Of a stretch of DNA of 64,000 nt, positions 11,741 through 25,780 are shown piece by piece. A model generated the notes under the pieces. The model was not told the DNA's origin and ran no database searches. It worked only from the letters and a program-made list of their open reading frames with translations. The translations under genes were made by a program, and so were the position numbers. The stretch comes from Taenia hydatigena (Eukaryota; Platyhelminthes; Cestoda; Cyclophyllidea; Taeniidae), in NCBI GenBank assembly GCA_036345935.2, contig JADWOT020000007.1, forward strand, positions 9,439,076 to 9,503,075, given 5' to 3'. The first letter of the stretch is position 1, and the number at the start of each line of letters is the position of its first letter.

Positions 11741-13354
11741 AGGAGGACGGATTTGTTGAAGCATTGTGTGACACCAGTTTGACAGGCTGGTGAGCGCAGT
11801 AAAGATGACATAAGAATTAATTAAGCTATTGTTTAGCAAAATTATTGTATGATTTCTCAAACGCATTTCAAGCCGACTATAGGGAGGATGAGACAGTTAA
11901 GCAGAACGTAAGCACAGTGCAGTTTCGAGGCAAAGGTACGTAAGAAGTTGGCCCCACCTGCGCAGACCACCAACATATGTTTCCCGCTAACATCTTGTGC
12001 ACTCACAAATCTGCCCTTCTACATAGATTGCATCCCCAATCTCAGATGGCTGCCTCTTCTTTCTTTCATGCGTTAGTGGTGTTGTACCAGCCAAATTCGA
12101 GCCCAGACCCATTATTATCAACTCGTGCGCTAAATTCGCAAAGTGGCGCTTAAAGTGTATCTTGTCTCAACTCGTCCAAATGAATTTTAGGAGGCATTTG
12201 CTGTCGATATTTTTAACATTCTATTCGATTAGCTGTTTTCTTTGGCAAGCCATATAAGCTACTCTTCCCCTCATTGTCACGATCAAAAGTATGTTTGTTC
12301 TAATTAGCGTCTCGTTTATCCACTCTCCCACAACAGACGGAGGTAGTAGAAATTTGGGGTGAATTTTGCGACCAATCCCTCTTTTTTTCCTTGTGCCATC
12401 TTCCCTTTCTTCTCTTTCGCTCGATTTACGTGCGATATTTTGATATTATCACAACTGATATCCGGTATAAGTCACTTAGAACAGGAAAGCTGTGCTTGGC
12501 CTTTTCGAGTGTGTCTTATAAAAGAAATCCAAATTCCCTCTACCAAGTTGATTCCTTCATGCTTAGCTTAGCCAGACGGCTAGATGAGTAAGTGCAGCAA
12601 TACAGCACTATGCGGATTTTCCTAGGGTATCCAGTTCTAATCCTCCTTTCCTCATTCAACTCCCTCCTTAATTGTTCCCATGGATTCGCATCACATCGCC
12701 CTTTACTTAGCCAACTCCTTGTCTCTTTTAGCCAAACAGGCATATTTCATCACTTTTACCGACGAAATATATGCTTCATTGATATCTGTCTTAACAGTAG
12801 GCTTAGGACTGCGAACACGTGGCAAACCCGTCCATTTGTTAGCTTCGTAAAAATTTTAGGGACATGCCACCGATTCCCTTAATTAAATCCATACCGTGCA
12901 CAGCGTTCGCCATGCTAGGCTCATTTTTACTAACTCTTACATGCACTTACAACCGCCAAATAAACAGCGACATTATCAGACCTACTTAATCACATCCATG
13001 TCCCATTGCGGAAGCGCTACAGCACGGCACTCGAGACTGTGCCCAGATAGATTAAAAGAGATTTTACTGCGATACCTCAGAGTAGATTAGCCACCTAGAC
13101 TAGATTATAGCAGGTTTGGATAAATAAGAAAAGATGCAAGTTGGCGCTACCTCATCTTCAGAGAGGCCTTCATGCCTTACCATTCAAGTCAACCACAAAA
13201 TCGTATTTGGTCCGCCTAGTCAATTAGGCACAACTACATGCCATGTAAAATGAGGTTTTCCTTTTCTTCATCTCTTAATGTGCGCGCAAGAATTGGGTTA
13301 GGGTGGAGGGGCAAAGACTCACTTGTTTGCTCCTTCTTCCTTACACCCTACTGC
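11741..13354. other. No gene seen
   Basis: Short overlapping open frames on both strands (12359-12882) show no domain, and no splice-consistent model could be built. Pyrimidine-rich stretches near 12380-12420 raise chance open frames. Confidence 0.45.
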
Positions 13355-15325
13355 GCTGCATAGTTTTTACTATGATGCAATTTTATTGAGATGAAGGATG
13401 CCTATTGTGACTGGATGCGATGAAATACGCAGCATCCTTGCATTTCTAACCTGGCTGAAGTATGTCAAAATGGGATAAGTTTTGCCATATAAAGTTTACC
13501 GCCCCAAAGCAGCGTCGATTGTAAGATGAGGGCATTATAACTCAGTTAATCGCAGTGCTTGGTAGGCGCCACGTATGCTACGACCATTGTTATATTAGTC
13601 TCTTGCAAATTGTAGATCAATAGAGGGCAGGAACAGCAGCCATCAATGCTTTACTTCTGCTGCTATCCTACAAGAATCGATTCCCATGTCAAGCATTAAG
13701 TCGAATTCGTCCCAACGCCTTCGTGTCACACCTTGATTTCTGTCTAATGGTAGAGCCTGCAAAAATGTTTGACACGATCGAGTGCCAGTTGATGTGACAG
13801 GTGACTGCCTGTTTTGGCTTTTACGCAATTGAAAGTGGTCGCTCATAAGGATCCGTTTGAAATGAAATGTTAGTCCCCACGCTGTGATGTCACCCAAGCA
13901 GTGCGTTAAATCTTTGCCACTGCTTGAAATCTGCGGATTCTAACTTCGTAAGTTATGTCTGGAATGGGCTCGCGAGCATCTTTTGTAAATGCTATCCGAT
14001 CAGAGGCTTCGATGACGCAGTTATCATGCGCATACATGGGATGCCTCCTCCATATGACATCATCGATTCCGATAATTGTTCCACTGTATGTAAAGGGATG
14101 AAGAAGGTAAACATTTAATTAAGAAAGTGAGAAACAACACTACAGCTAGCTTTGCAAAGCAGCGTGCTGTATCACTGTATCATGTGGTTTAACGTAAAGT
14201 GGCATTCGCCACCCTCTTCTTTCTCAACAGTAGTGAATATCATGTAACAAGTAAGTAACTCTTCTTAAAACAGGAACTTTGCGTAAATTTTAGCGCAACT
14301 GTAGAAATGATGACACCGAAGGTTATGTTGTAAAGATTTTATAAAATTAAGATAGTGCCCTCTTTGACATGAGTCGCCACGCCCCTGTCATTCTTACAAA
14401 ATATTATCAGTCCTTTGTTCCCAATTGCCATTGCTTGTAAATGAAGGAGCCAGTTTTCACAACTTCATCACCGAATTCACTAGTGCCACCTCGGCTCTTC
14501 AGACCGCATTCTGTGGAGTACTTCAAGGGATACTTTTTCTGTCTTTCCATTCCCACGGCGCCTTTGCCATGGTTAAAAGTATAATGCCTGGATGAGTAGA
14601 GTTTCGTTGCTACCATTTTTTCGTGGATTCATTACCCAGGCTTTCTTTTGATATTTTCCCAAATCGGTCACGTAGGTTGATGAAGGATTGGTCACACGCA
14701 AGCCTATCAATGAGGCGCCACAATAAATCAGGCGATTATATAATTCCTGAGCTTTTCTCCTATGCTATCGCACGTTTTGTGTGGGTCAGAAAACAATGAT
14801 CTAGAATGACTTGTGCCCATAGTCATGATGTCAGATGTAGCTTGGATAGGTGGTTTCCTACTTAAAATACGCCTGGGTTTCCAGTGTGTAACCACAGATT
14901 TTGGTCCCATTTTCAAACTTCCCTATAAAAACTGATGCATTTAATGGATCAGTGACACTTTGTTTGGTTCTCATTGCCGTAATTCAAAAATGATTGGCAG
15001 GAGACATTGATACCGTGACACCGGTCATAAATGGCGAGAAGTTTATTTGCATGCCTGAATGCGTGATCAGCTGGTTGAATTGGTCAATGCATTACATTAG
15101 ATATTTTAGTTGTAATAAAGTTAGCAGGCATCAATCGCCACCCGACGTCGTTAGACACCCAGCTGCCACCGTATCAGCGTTTGACACTGCTGACCCCGAG
15201 TCCCCCTTATCCAGCACTTCCCAATGCCTCGACGGGATTCGTCTAAAGAACGACTCCTTAAGTCCCTCACCGCATCCTGCTGCGTAACTCTTCTCATAGC
15301 TTCTGTTCCAATTACTTGGACTGAT
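13355..15325 (-). repeat. Repeat family E, longest copy (E2, about 2 kb)
   Basis: The left part (13355-14195) is the reverse complement of 6875-7712. The right part (14160-15325) is the reverse complement of 19735-20870. Read on the minus strand, the unit runs from 15325 to 13355. Peptide fragments agree between copies: SYEKSYAAGCGEG (15260-15300, minus) against SYDKGYAAGCGGG (19735-19775, plus), and RKPPIQA..TMGTSH (14800-14860, minus) against REPPIQA..TMGTSH (about 20160-20215, plus). Frames are broken by stops and shifts, so this is a dead mobile-element copy. Alternatively it is two different elements lying end to end. Confidence 0.75.
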
Positions 15326-18300
15326 CCACTTTATCTTCATTACTTGACTGAATGAAGTGACTTCGCCAATGTCTGCATCAGCTCACAAACTGGCTGCTAA
15401 AACACCGCTCCTATCGGTATATATCTTATTAAGAAAATGGATTATTCCCAACGATCATTTGAAGATGGTTAATGCCATCACCACAAGGGATGTTTCGCCC
15501 TCTCTAACGCCTCTCAAGTCTACTGAGAAAGTCTCATTGGTGTGGCTATCTACATTACAGGGAGATTTTTGGCAAGTCTTTCAATAATGCCTCACTAAAG
15601 GGCATTTTGGTTAGCATGGGTTCTGCAACTTAGACTTTATCTGCTGTATCGTTCCAACCATCTAACAGGACCGCTAACGCTAAATTTTAACAAGGCGTGC
15701 TACTGTATAAGATGCTTAGCGAAATCTTCTTTAAAATAATACGTAGAATCAGTCAACCATACATAGTAATTGCGGGGTCAGACGCTTTCTCTCAGCATCC
15801 CTTTAGAATATAAAAACTTTTCGTTTGACATTTTGCCTTAGTAAAGCAAGTAATGCATTTATTAGCTTTTGATTGAAATTATGCGGAACGGAGTGCCTTC
15901 AGTCAGCTGACTGCGGTATAGATCACCATCAATACAGGACATTTCTTCTGTGCCTAGATGAGCCATTCTCACAAAGTCTGATTTTAGAATATCGGCATGA
16001 TGGTTCTCAGTTGGGAATCGAAACATCCAAGTCGAGGATCTTTTGAGTCAGTAAAATTGGCGCATTAGTCATTGGAAGCACTTCGAAAGTGTTCGTGTCA
16101 AATGGCGATCCAATAACCCTCATTACTTCCCTGCCGAAACGCATTCCCTGCATTGAATTTCAATTGAAGAAAACGCAGCCTTTTTGACGGCCTTTATCTT
16201 AGCCTGAATGATGCTGTGACAATTAGAATACATGTTATTCCCTTCTATCTTATCTTGACCCGTGAGCATATCCGAACATTTCATTGTCAAATTAGCCCAT
16301 GCGCTTGACCACGATTACAAGAGCATTATTCCAACAGCTTGTGCGGAGGAAAAGGCACACCCAGGGATGATTGCTAACTGCGCTTTCCTTCCACTTTGGG
16401 ATCGAGCAGTAAAAACGGCTCTCTCTAACCAAGGCACCCTTATACTGTAGGCTGTTTCATGAGCATGATACGGTTGGTCATTTTCACTGAATTAAACATC
16501 CATGCATAGATCATGATGTCATCGCAGTTGCGACTTCAGATTAAGGTTACACTGTGTCATTTGCCGTTTCGAGAACTTCCTAGAGGAAACAATTCGATTT
16601 GCGTTTTGAACCAAATAAACTGGCAGTGACATTTTTGTATGCGAAATGTCCTTCATTTTTTAATTAACGTTAAAGCAATACATTAGACGTGGCATGGCCT
16701 ATTATTCTAATTCCTACTATGATTTGTTTCGTTTGCGAGTAGAAGTTAACTTTTCTTCCAATTCGCATTGCCACGCTGCAATACCCTACGCACTTCAAGG
16801 CGGCTGTCGACTTATGGTTCCCTCCAGCCTACATGTGGTAGAAAATGCAAGGTTATGCCTAGCTCATTAGGTAAATAAAGGTCCAAAACAAGTATCCTAC
16901 AGAATGAGCTTGGGTGCTTCTTATAGGTGACGTTTTACTCATTAACGAAGGGTCAAGTAGTTGCTGGCCTGACAATGCGTGCCACTTGCGTGCCAGAAGG
17001 GAAGGACTTGGGCAAGTCGAATGCAAACAATCTCTTTGTTGTGTTGCCCGCGTCAAGCAAAAAAGACGCTACTTGGGTGGTGTTCGTGGAATAAGAACCC
17101 ACCCAGTTTGTTCTTTCATTGTCCTCTCATTGTTGGGAAATCAGAAGTCTAATCAACATAGTAAGAATCGGTCCTGAAGGCCTAAACGCTAATGCTAATC
17201 ATTGGTGCCTACGTTCCGAAAAAGTCCTAAGCATACGGTTCTGAAGATACCTTAAAAGTGCACTTGACGCAAAGCAAACCTTCACATTGTGCTTGCAGAG
17301 GGGCGGCGTTAAACAGTGTTCTTTATTAATCACCATGTGCTTCAGGTGCTGGACTTATTCGGACAGTTTTATAAATTTCAAGATTATAAAGATAACTTGT
17401 ACAGCCGTAATGTACTGGTCTTTAAAAATGCCTTGCCATGTGATGATCATGCACATTGAATCGGGTTCGAGGCCATCACCACGCTCTAGTAGTTTGCTTT
17501 TCTTCGCCATCAGCGCTGACATCTACTTGTCATTTACTTGAGGGAGCTGCAGTATTCTTTCCTTTTGTTCTGGATTTGACAAAATTGATATTCTATATTC
17601 GCATGTACCAAGAATAGCCTAACATGTTTTAGAAAACAAGATATTAAGGCTAGGAATGAGCCATCGCTTATCATACAAGTCATCGTCGTTATCAGCCCTC
17701 TCATACGTGACCTGAGTCCCTTTTCGAGCGTGGCCACCCTGGTCTCGTTTACTTATATTGATGTAGAATTGAGTTCCTGATATTTGGTGCGATTTCTAGG
17801 CCTGATTAGGAGTGTAGGATCAGACGACATTTACCGCGTGGGAGTAGGAGGAAATACTCAGCGAACCCTATAATTCTCATCTTCGTGGTTCACGCACTCT
17901 CATAGTTGACCGACATTTCCTTTTTTAAAAATTTTTGCTTCCAAAACAGGAAGATTCTTGATTGCACCATGCAGAAGTTAGGCGATAAAATTGATTGATG
18001 GTTTGAAGACTGGCTGAACATGTTAGACTGCGTAAAAGCATGCCAGAAAGTAGGCCAAGTGGATCCTCTCAAACTATTTGCATCATGGAAGCTGTGGAGA
18101 GCTGGCAATATCATCAACGAAACAGCTTAAACAAGAGAGATTGTAACAGACACACTAGAATAAATTTTGCTTGCAAAATTAATTGCTGTGAGAGCTCAAA
18201 ATAATGCGATTTATGGAAGCGTTATATAGGCAAGCGCCAACAATGCCTTCAAACTGGAGTGCGTTTGAGACCGTAGTGGACGGTTATCGTAAATGCTTGT

Positions 18301-19734
18301 AAACACTACCGGAAGGTAAAGAAGAAGGAGAGGCTTTAGCCATTAGGGGTAGCTGCGTTTGGGTCCACGGTAACTGCCCTGACACTTCGTCGCACAATGA
18401 ATGTGATTTTAGAGCCATCTATAATAATAACCTGGGTACTGCAATGCTAGAAGTGTAGTATGAATGACAAATGGTGCACCATAGCAGTTTCGGTTGAAAT
18501 CAATATGCTATCTCATGTCTGTGACTGCCTTGAAGCCGCATTATTTCCATTAAAGTAGTTCCACGTCAATGGAATGCAGCATACTACTTTACATTTTATA
18601 TGTCGTACGCTTGCAACCGGACGTTGCTCTCTACAATCGGATAGCGTTGCGAGACAAATTGGCTTGACTTTACATATCCCGATCGCAGAGCAGTTTCAAT
18701 AATCGAAATGGTATTTAGCCTGTATTAGGCAGAATTCGTATTGCTTCGCGTTAAATCACCTGTTTGCCTCCATCCATGCTATTTGCTTTTAAAATGATTT
18801 AAAATTGTTTGACAACAATTGATTTCATTTAAAAGACAGTCCTTTATTTAAAGGACACAAAGCTTAGCAAATAAGCGAAACTTCTACTTAAACGTTAGCA
18901 AATCCTCTTCTTTTCCTTGCAAACCGCTAGCGAAGCCAAAGACCGTATTTATAGTGACCAATAACTGTAAATTTGTTTCAGGTCTGGGTCAAGCCTATTT
19001 CCATGACTTGGCAAAACGCAATTCAACCGGATGACTGCGCTATTTGGTGAAGGCGCGGCCTCCAGAAGGTAATCTTAGTGAAAATAGCTAGCAAATATGC
19101 TTTGCTACTGTTGGCAACAAAATAAAGCCTATATCATATGTTTTGCCTCAGTTTCTTTGGAGGTTGCATTGTATTAGTCCCTCAGTAACAAGCTAGACTA
19201 GTTTATTGATGCGTTTACATCGGTACTGTTTGATGCACTAGGTTTGCCAACTCGTTAGTAGAGCAGTCAGTAGAAAGTTGATTAGGCCGTCAGGGCTCCG
19301 AGTAAACTACACGAGATATCCCGTTGCGTTTAATTTAGCCACCCTCAAGCCCATAACAAATGTAACAATCAGAAGCTAGTAGACTACAAACGATTCCATT
19401 GTGGCTGCTGTATCATTTTCGAGGACCCAAGAGAGCTTACAAAACAGATTATGCGGACGTGAGAGTTGGGGCACTCAAGTGAGGTGCGCAAATAACGCAG
19501 CACAATTTCACTGGCAGAAGCATAGGCAGAGACATATCCATAGGCAGTAGCGCTGAGTATACTAAATGATGACCTGTTGACAAAGCTATTATTAAGAGGG
19601 CAATGTTGCAATGCTGTCGTGCGTACTGATGCCACCATGAAAGATGTCACGGTCCAGTTATAGCTTGGCTTGTGCAAAGCTGGATGCAAGGCGTTAGTTG
19701 TAGTCCGGTTACACTTCATGATGCGGAACAGCAG
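15326..19734. other. No gene seen
   Basis: About 4.4 kb without a supported exon, RNA gene or repeat match. A B-box-like GGTTCGAGGCC at 17464 lacks an A box and any stem structure. The 111-aa open frame at 19384-19719 (minus) has no recognisable domain and no splice context. Confidence 0.4.
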
Positions 19735-20870
19735 TTATGATAAGGGTTACGCAGCAGGATGCGGTGGGGGAGTTGAGTCGCTCTTCACACGAATCTCGGA
19801 GCGGTGTTGGAGACTCGAGGTCAGTGGTGCCATGCTCTGATACGGCGGTAGCTGGGTGTCCAACGACATCGGGTAGAGATTAGTGTCTGCTACATTTATT
19901 AATACCAAAAATATCTAATATAATGCATTGACCAATTCAACTAGCTGATCACGCATTCAAGCATGGAAATAAAAAGGAACTTCTCGCCATTTATGACCGG
20001 TGTCATGGTATCAATGTTTACTGCCAAGCATTTTTAAAATTACGGTAGTGAAGATCAAACAACGTGCTACTGATCCATTGAATGCGCTAGTATTCACGGA
20101 AGAATTTGCGATTAGAACCAAAATCTGCAGCTACGCGCTGTAATTCATGCATATTTTAAGAAGAGAACCACCTATCCAAGCTGATACAGGCACCATAACT
20201 ATGGGCACAAGCCATCTTGACCATTGTTACCTGACCCATACAACGTGCGATAGCGTTGGAGGGGATCTCAGGGAATGTCCAATTACCTGATCTATCGTGA
20301 TGTTGCATCGATCGGCTTGCATGTGACCAGTCCTTCACCAATCTGCGTGACCAATTTTGGAAGATGGCAAAAGAAAGCCAGAGAAATGAATCCACAATAA
20401 ATGATAGCAATGAAACTCTACTCAGCCATGCATCGTACTTTTGACCGAGGCAAAGGTGCACTGAGAATGGAAAGAGAAGAAATATCCCCTGGAGTGCTCC
20501 ACAAAAATGGGGTCTGAGGCGCCAAGGTGACCCCAGTGAATTCGATGATGAAGTTGTGATAACTAGCTGCTGCACTTGCAAACAATGACAATCGAGAAGA
20601 GAAGACTGAAAATGATTTGTAAGAATGTTAGGGGCGTGGAGACTCATGGCAAAGAAGACACTGCAGTCAATTTTATAAAATCTTCCCAACACAAACCTTT
20701 GGTACCATCATCCCTATAGTTGCGCTGAAATTTATGCAAAGAATCTGTTTTGAGAAGAGCTGCTTGCTTGTTACGTGACTAGAACTACTGTTAAGAGGAA
20801 AAGGGATGGCGAACCCCATTTAGAGTTAAACCGCGTGATACAGCACTACTTCCAATCTCGGCTGTTGAGC
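19735..20870 (+). repeat. Repeat family E, 5' half (copy E3)
   Basis: Diverged inverted copy of 14160-15325. Shared anchors (one copy reverse-complemented) include the GCAGCAGGATGCGGTG block (19748 and 15266-15281), GACCGGTGTCA..GGTATCAATGT (about 19996) and GGATAGGTGGTT (about 20168 and 14850). The 178-aa open frame at 20156-20692 (minus) is the longest ATG frame in the window. It lies wholly within this repeat, antisense to the frame whose peptides are conserved, so I treat it as chance. Confidence 0.75.
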
Positions 20871-20897
20871 TATATGCGATTAGTAAACGCCTCCCGC

Positions 20898-21173
20898 AGA
20901 GGTGCGCATGTGCGGTGGCAGTGGTGCGAGGCCTTCCTTCGTCGTCTTCTCATCACCATCACTGCCACAATAAGCCTCAGTGTGCGGTAGATACTGGTTG
21001 TTGAGGATGATTGACGTGTCATGTGAAAGCACGCAATGCAGCGCCACATCCAACATCGGCCATTGGGCTAAATAAAATAAGTAGTGGATACCTGAAGTCA
21101 AGATGCACATGTGTGGTGATAGCGTGAGGCCTTCATGTCGTCTTCTTATCACTACTACTGCAATAGGCTTCAC
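20898..21173 (+). repeat. Pair of diverged ~75-bp direct repeats
   Basis: The block at 20898-20985 (GCGCATGTGCGGTGGCAG, then GAGGCCTTCCTTCGTCGTCT, then ATCACCATCACTGCCACAATA) returns diverged at 21100-21173 (GCACATGTGTGGTGATAG, then GAGGCCTTCATGTCGTCTTC, then ATCACTACTACTGCAATA). About 120 bp separate the two. This may be a local duplication inside a repeat immediately right of E3. Confidence 0.6.
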
Positions 21174-24100
21174 CGCTGGAAGATTACTTTTCGACGATTG
21201 TCGTTTTAATTAAAACCAAGCAAAGTATCATCGCTTCGAATCCCCACTGTTGAGCTAAGTGTTCCTGTTAAGCAGTCGAATGTATAATTGCTGATATTGT
21301 AATCAGTATCAAGCAAAAAATTTTACCTGCATTTATCGACAGGGTTGGCATTTTTAGAGGTGCTGCATGTCTTCTCTTTTTGATTTTGCATCAGTTATTT
21401 TTGAAGTACATGTCGATGATTATTTTGCGGTTGGTTTTGATTTGCTTGTCGATTCTTTGGATGCCTCTCATGGATCTCAGCAGGTGCCACTTTCAAACGG
21501 CTTTTACTCGAGTCGGCTTGTGGCGGAAAACAGAGCGATCAAAGTCTTTTTCGAGGGAGATGACGACTACGAGTAGAAGTAGGGGAGGAGTCGAACATTC
21601 TCTGACGCTTTGCCCTTGACAGTGTGCATGTGCACGCAGGTTTGTTTGTGAGTGCGAAGGCGAGTTAGGCTGTGAAGATGATGGTAAAATTTCCAGCAAG
21701 CCGCTGAATTCACCAGTATTTGTGAGACGTGTAGGCTTGTCTGTCCAAGCTGTACTTGAAATTATTCTGCCTTAACTGTAATGAGCCATTCATAGGTTTT
21801 TTATTGTATTCTTGAACATCGCCACCTGCATCCTCTCGCATGAAAAATGATTGATCATTTTAGTAGAAATTGAGAATTGCTTAAAAAGACAATAAGCTAG
21901 CTATTCTCTCTTAGAGCGACTAGGCAGTCTTAATTTTTAGAACTTAAAACTGTTGCCCGTTTCTGATCATTTATCTTCCATTGAACAAAAGGGAAGGGAT
22001 AGTAGAGATCACAAAGGGCAGAAACTGCTAGGTCTAACAAAAGCAAGTAATTTGCAATAAGAATGAAATTGAATTGCGGTATGCATGGTAGCGTCGAGTG
22101 CTGTGACACGTAGCATGTCTCGCGTTGTCGTGATTGAATTCTTTCGCCATGACACGTCCAGAATCGATGAATACCACTTGCTGCATGAAACGTGCTGCAC
22201 GGTCAACTGTAGAGCCATGAAGGTTAGCCAATCAAACGCAAATTATTTTTTTTCATTTGGGGATTCGCAAGTGAAATCATTTGCCCTTACACCCCTCAAC
22301 CTTGGCCAATTACGCTCCACAACAGAGATTTGTCGACAACAAGCTCTCTTTCTAGGCTTACAAACTTTGCGTACTGCACGCAACTGGAAGTCAGTTCATG
22401 ATCAAAGGAACTTCCAATGCTAATCTTTGAGCAACCAAAATATTCATTATAAGCAGTTTTAATATTTAGCAGTTTTGCAAGCTTCCACATTTAATGGGAC
22501 GAAGTTATAGACAAATGGATTGACTGGAATTGATAACGTTTTAAATAGCGTAAGGCGACTGTTAGGCACGCACAAAAGGCTTTTTGGAGATCTCTCTGTA
22601 TGGAGAAACCGTAGCCGCAGTTTGACATTAATAATTTGCTCGATAGTGTTTTCCTTGTTCACTAACTTCAAACGCGATAACTCTGTACCGATGGCAGATC
22701 TCAGTTCTTTCGCCCGGGTAAAGAATTCTTGACAGGGATCAAAATGAAAGGCCTTCTCAGCTCGAAGAAAATTAAATGATGCCTACTTCGTAACCTTGAG
22801 AATGTAATAGAACTCGGGCAGATTTTGTTTAATGACAGATCTTGTTAGTTTATAGCGCAGCGAATCGCAGGAACTCTTGGAGGCATTGCACATATCCACA
22901 TTGGATATCAGTGGTGTTCATTACATGTGGTGCCACAGCTAGGATAGACAAAAAGCAGAGATATTTATTAAAGCTGACCACTCATAACTATCGGTATAAA
23001 GCTGCCTATCATCAAGACTAGCTTTGATTGCCGCTGCTTTAATGTCTCCCAAAATTAACTTGTTTCCTCCTATTCCAGCCATCCTAAGTGAAGAGCAGAC
23101 AAGAAATTGATGATATTTCATTACGATTCTATCCACTCTTATCAAGGATCTGCTTCAACACCTGGAATCGAGTGTGTACTAAAAAGTTGATGGAGTCGCT
23201 AGCTACTATATGCAAAACTGGAGATGTTAAAGAAACTCTGTTCATTGCGATGTGCACTTTTCATTTTGCTGATCTCATGGTTGAGGATGCATTCGCAGAA
23301 GGGCCGTTATGGAACGCGTTCATCAGCTGAGGCTTAAAAACACCGCCTTCACGTATGTGCAACAGCTAAGCACATGGAATAGATTGCTGGACGTAGTGCA
23401 AAACAAACTTACGTGTTTTTTGAAATTCCTATACACTGGCTCAGTTCTTAAAGTGAAGAATTGAACCACGGCGCTTAATGTCAAGAAATCTTTGGCTGAA
23501 AAATGCGCTAAGCAATGGATTTTATGCAAAGGTCAACTTAATAAAGTACTCTGAAACGAGACTACGAAATCATAAGCTGCAAAATTATCGCTAGTAATTT
23601 AAAGGAGTGCGGCTAATATGAGGACAAGAATTTGCGAGAAATTAAGACCTTTTATCCGTGTGATGTAAAAATTAGTCTCCTTTAGCCATTATCAACCTCG
23701 TTATGCCCCAAAGTCTCCTACTATTCTGGGCCGGCAAAAGAATAAAGCAAGCTGTAGCAAGGAGATTTTCATCGTTAGGTATTCTATAAAAGCGCTGTAG
23801 TTAGGTTGTAATCTCCCAGTTGACGCATTCTGTAAACAGGCGAAGAGGTAGAGATTTCGCCTTAAGCAAACCCTTTCAAATAATTTGGCTCACGATCACG
23901 CGAATCAAACTGACAGCACTTCGCGCGGTACTAAAATCACACAAAATCAACCTCGAACCGATGACTTCAATCAGGCGACTTTTGCAGGGTTGGAGATGGA
24001 AACAAAAGTCTGGTGTGCTTGCCCTACCGGGACCATTCGAGGTCTCAGTAAAAGAACATTGATGCGATTGCACACATCAATGTTGTCTGCGGTCCTCTCC

Positions 24101-25780
24101 ACTACAATTGTCCTCACTTTCTCACCATCTCGCCAGCTTTTGCCATCACATCACTAACTGCACAAAAACAAAGAAGAATCTGTTTGAAGGCTCAATGAGG
24201 TCGCTTTGTTTCATTTCCGCTTTTAGAAAAAGGGATGAAGAAGAACATTACCACAAAGGGAGATACTAGGCAATGGGTTTCGGTAATCTGTCTAAGGAAA
24301 TTTGCCCGGTTTTCTGTATTTTTATTTAGCCTCTTTTGTATTATATGCTGTCCAAACAAGCGGTTGCGCTTTATTTAACAAAGCACAACCCATAGAGGAG
24401 GACTTTATGAAATTTTGCATTGAATTGAGCAAACCGCGGTCAAGCACTCTATAGGATTGTGAAATCTTAACCAACAACTTAGTTGGACCCTGATTTGTAT
24501 TGGTGTTTTGCTGAGAATGTCGAAATACGGCACTGGACAGTGGTGGTAAAGAAGAGACAGCTGTATAATCCTTATGCTCTTTTGAATATCCCATCGGGCC
24601 TAAAATAGGGCAAGCAAGGGAAAGCTTGCAACAGCCGAGTAGTATCGAATGTCTGGAAGAAAAGAGGACCTTAGCATCCTGATCACCGAATCCGTATCGC
24701 TTCTTATTAACCGCAATCAATCAACTTGTGTCAATCAAGTCGTCCTGTTTGTTGAAAGGGTATAAAGGACTAAGTAGAGAGGATAAACCGATAACATGCT
24801 GCTCACAAAGTTGCAAATTATTGCTCTTAATATTCATCCATCATGTTTAGAATAGGTTCAATACTGCATTTTTATGCACTTATTGTTGCAAAAAGGTAGA
24901 AAAATACATTATTTTGATGATTATGGCACCCATCTTGATAGCTTTCCTTCCTTTTCTGGCTACTCCGAGGCCAAACAGCCTGGGTCCATTGTAGCATATT
25001 TGTTACTTTGGGATTAATTAGAAACAGCAGAGATATAAAAAGAACAAGGTGTCATGCACCTGTCTGCTTCAAGACAATTAGGTTTCTTCTGCTGCACGAG
25101 GTTGCAAATGCAGCCTTACCTGTCCGTTTCACCATTATCTTCTGACCTCTTCGAGAAAGTGCGGGGATACTGCATTGGTGGTGGCGAAAAGCGAATCCCA
25201 TCTTGAATATTATCCATCCTGATTTCTACTGTTAAGGCGGAAGGAGCACATGTGTCACAAATGGGTGACCACTGACGACCCACGACATAGTGATTGCAAA
25301 CGACGTCGTCTACTTTCGGCAGCTATCCAACATTCATATTCTGCCTGCAGGCTATTAACAACTGAGGTTAAACTAGTCGTAAAACGTGATTTAGGTTTTG
25401 CTATCGAGTTTCTTCACCACGCCTGCATGAAGACATCGATAATGTGAATGTGGGCGAGACCCAACCCCTATTAACAACTATATTGGACTTCATACTCCGT
25501 TTCGCGAATCCGACTTTAGTTGTACATTCCAGCGTCTATCTGTAGACGCGAGTAATCGTCAGCGAAATTCCACGTTTCTGAACCCAAATCCAAATCGGAT
25601 GAATTTCTAAATCAACTGAAGCACTATGCTACATAGGTGGCTGTTTGGTAAGCTGTCTCTTCGGTGGCATAACATTCGACAACCGGAACAAATCGCTAGT
25701 GGGTGCCTCTAATTCACTTCTGGATACGTTGCGATGACCAACGCGGGCTATTAGTTAAGTCTCGATTTAGGTCACGCGCA
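21174..25780. other. No gene seen
   Basis: About 4.6 kb with only short open frames. The frame at 23088-23330 (80 aa, plus) has a plausible amino-acid mix but no motif, conserved copy or good splice sites, so I do not call it. No RNA gene was found. Confidence 0.4.

Noticed and set aside
17440..17490. B-box-like GGTTCGAGGCC
   Set aside because: No A box, acceptor stem or anticodon arm around it.
20156..20692. 178-aa minus-strand open frame, the longest from an ATG
   Set aside because: It lies wholly within repeat E3, and peptides conserved between E copies are on the other strand. No domain or splice context.
23088..23330. 80-aa plus-strand frame with normal amino-acid mix
   Set aside because: No motif, no splice signals and no other copy.
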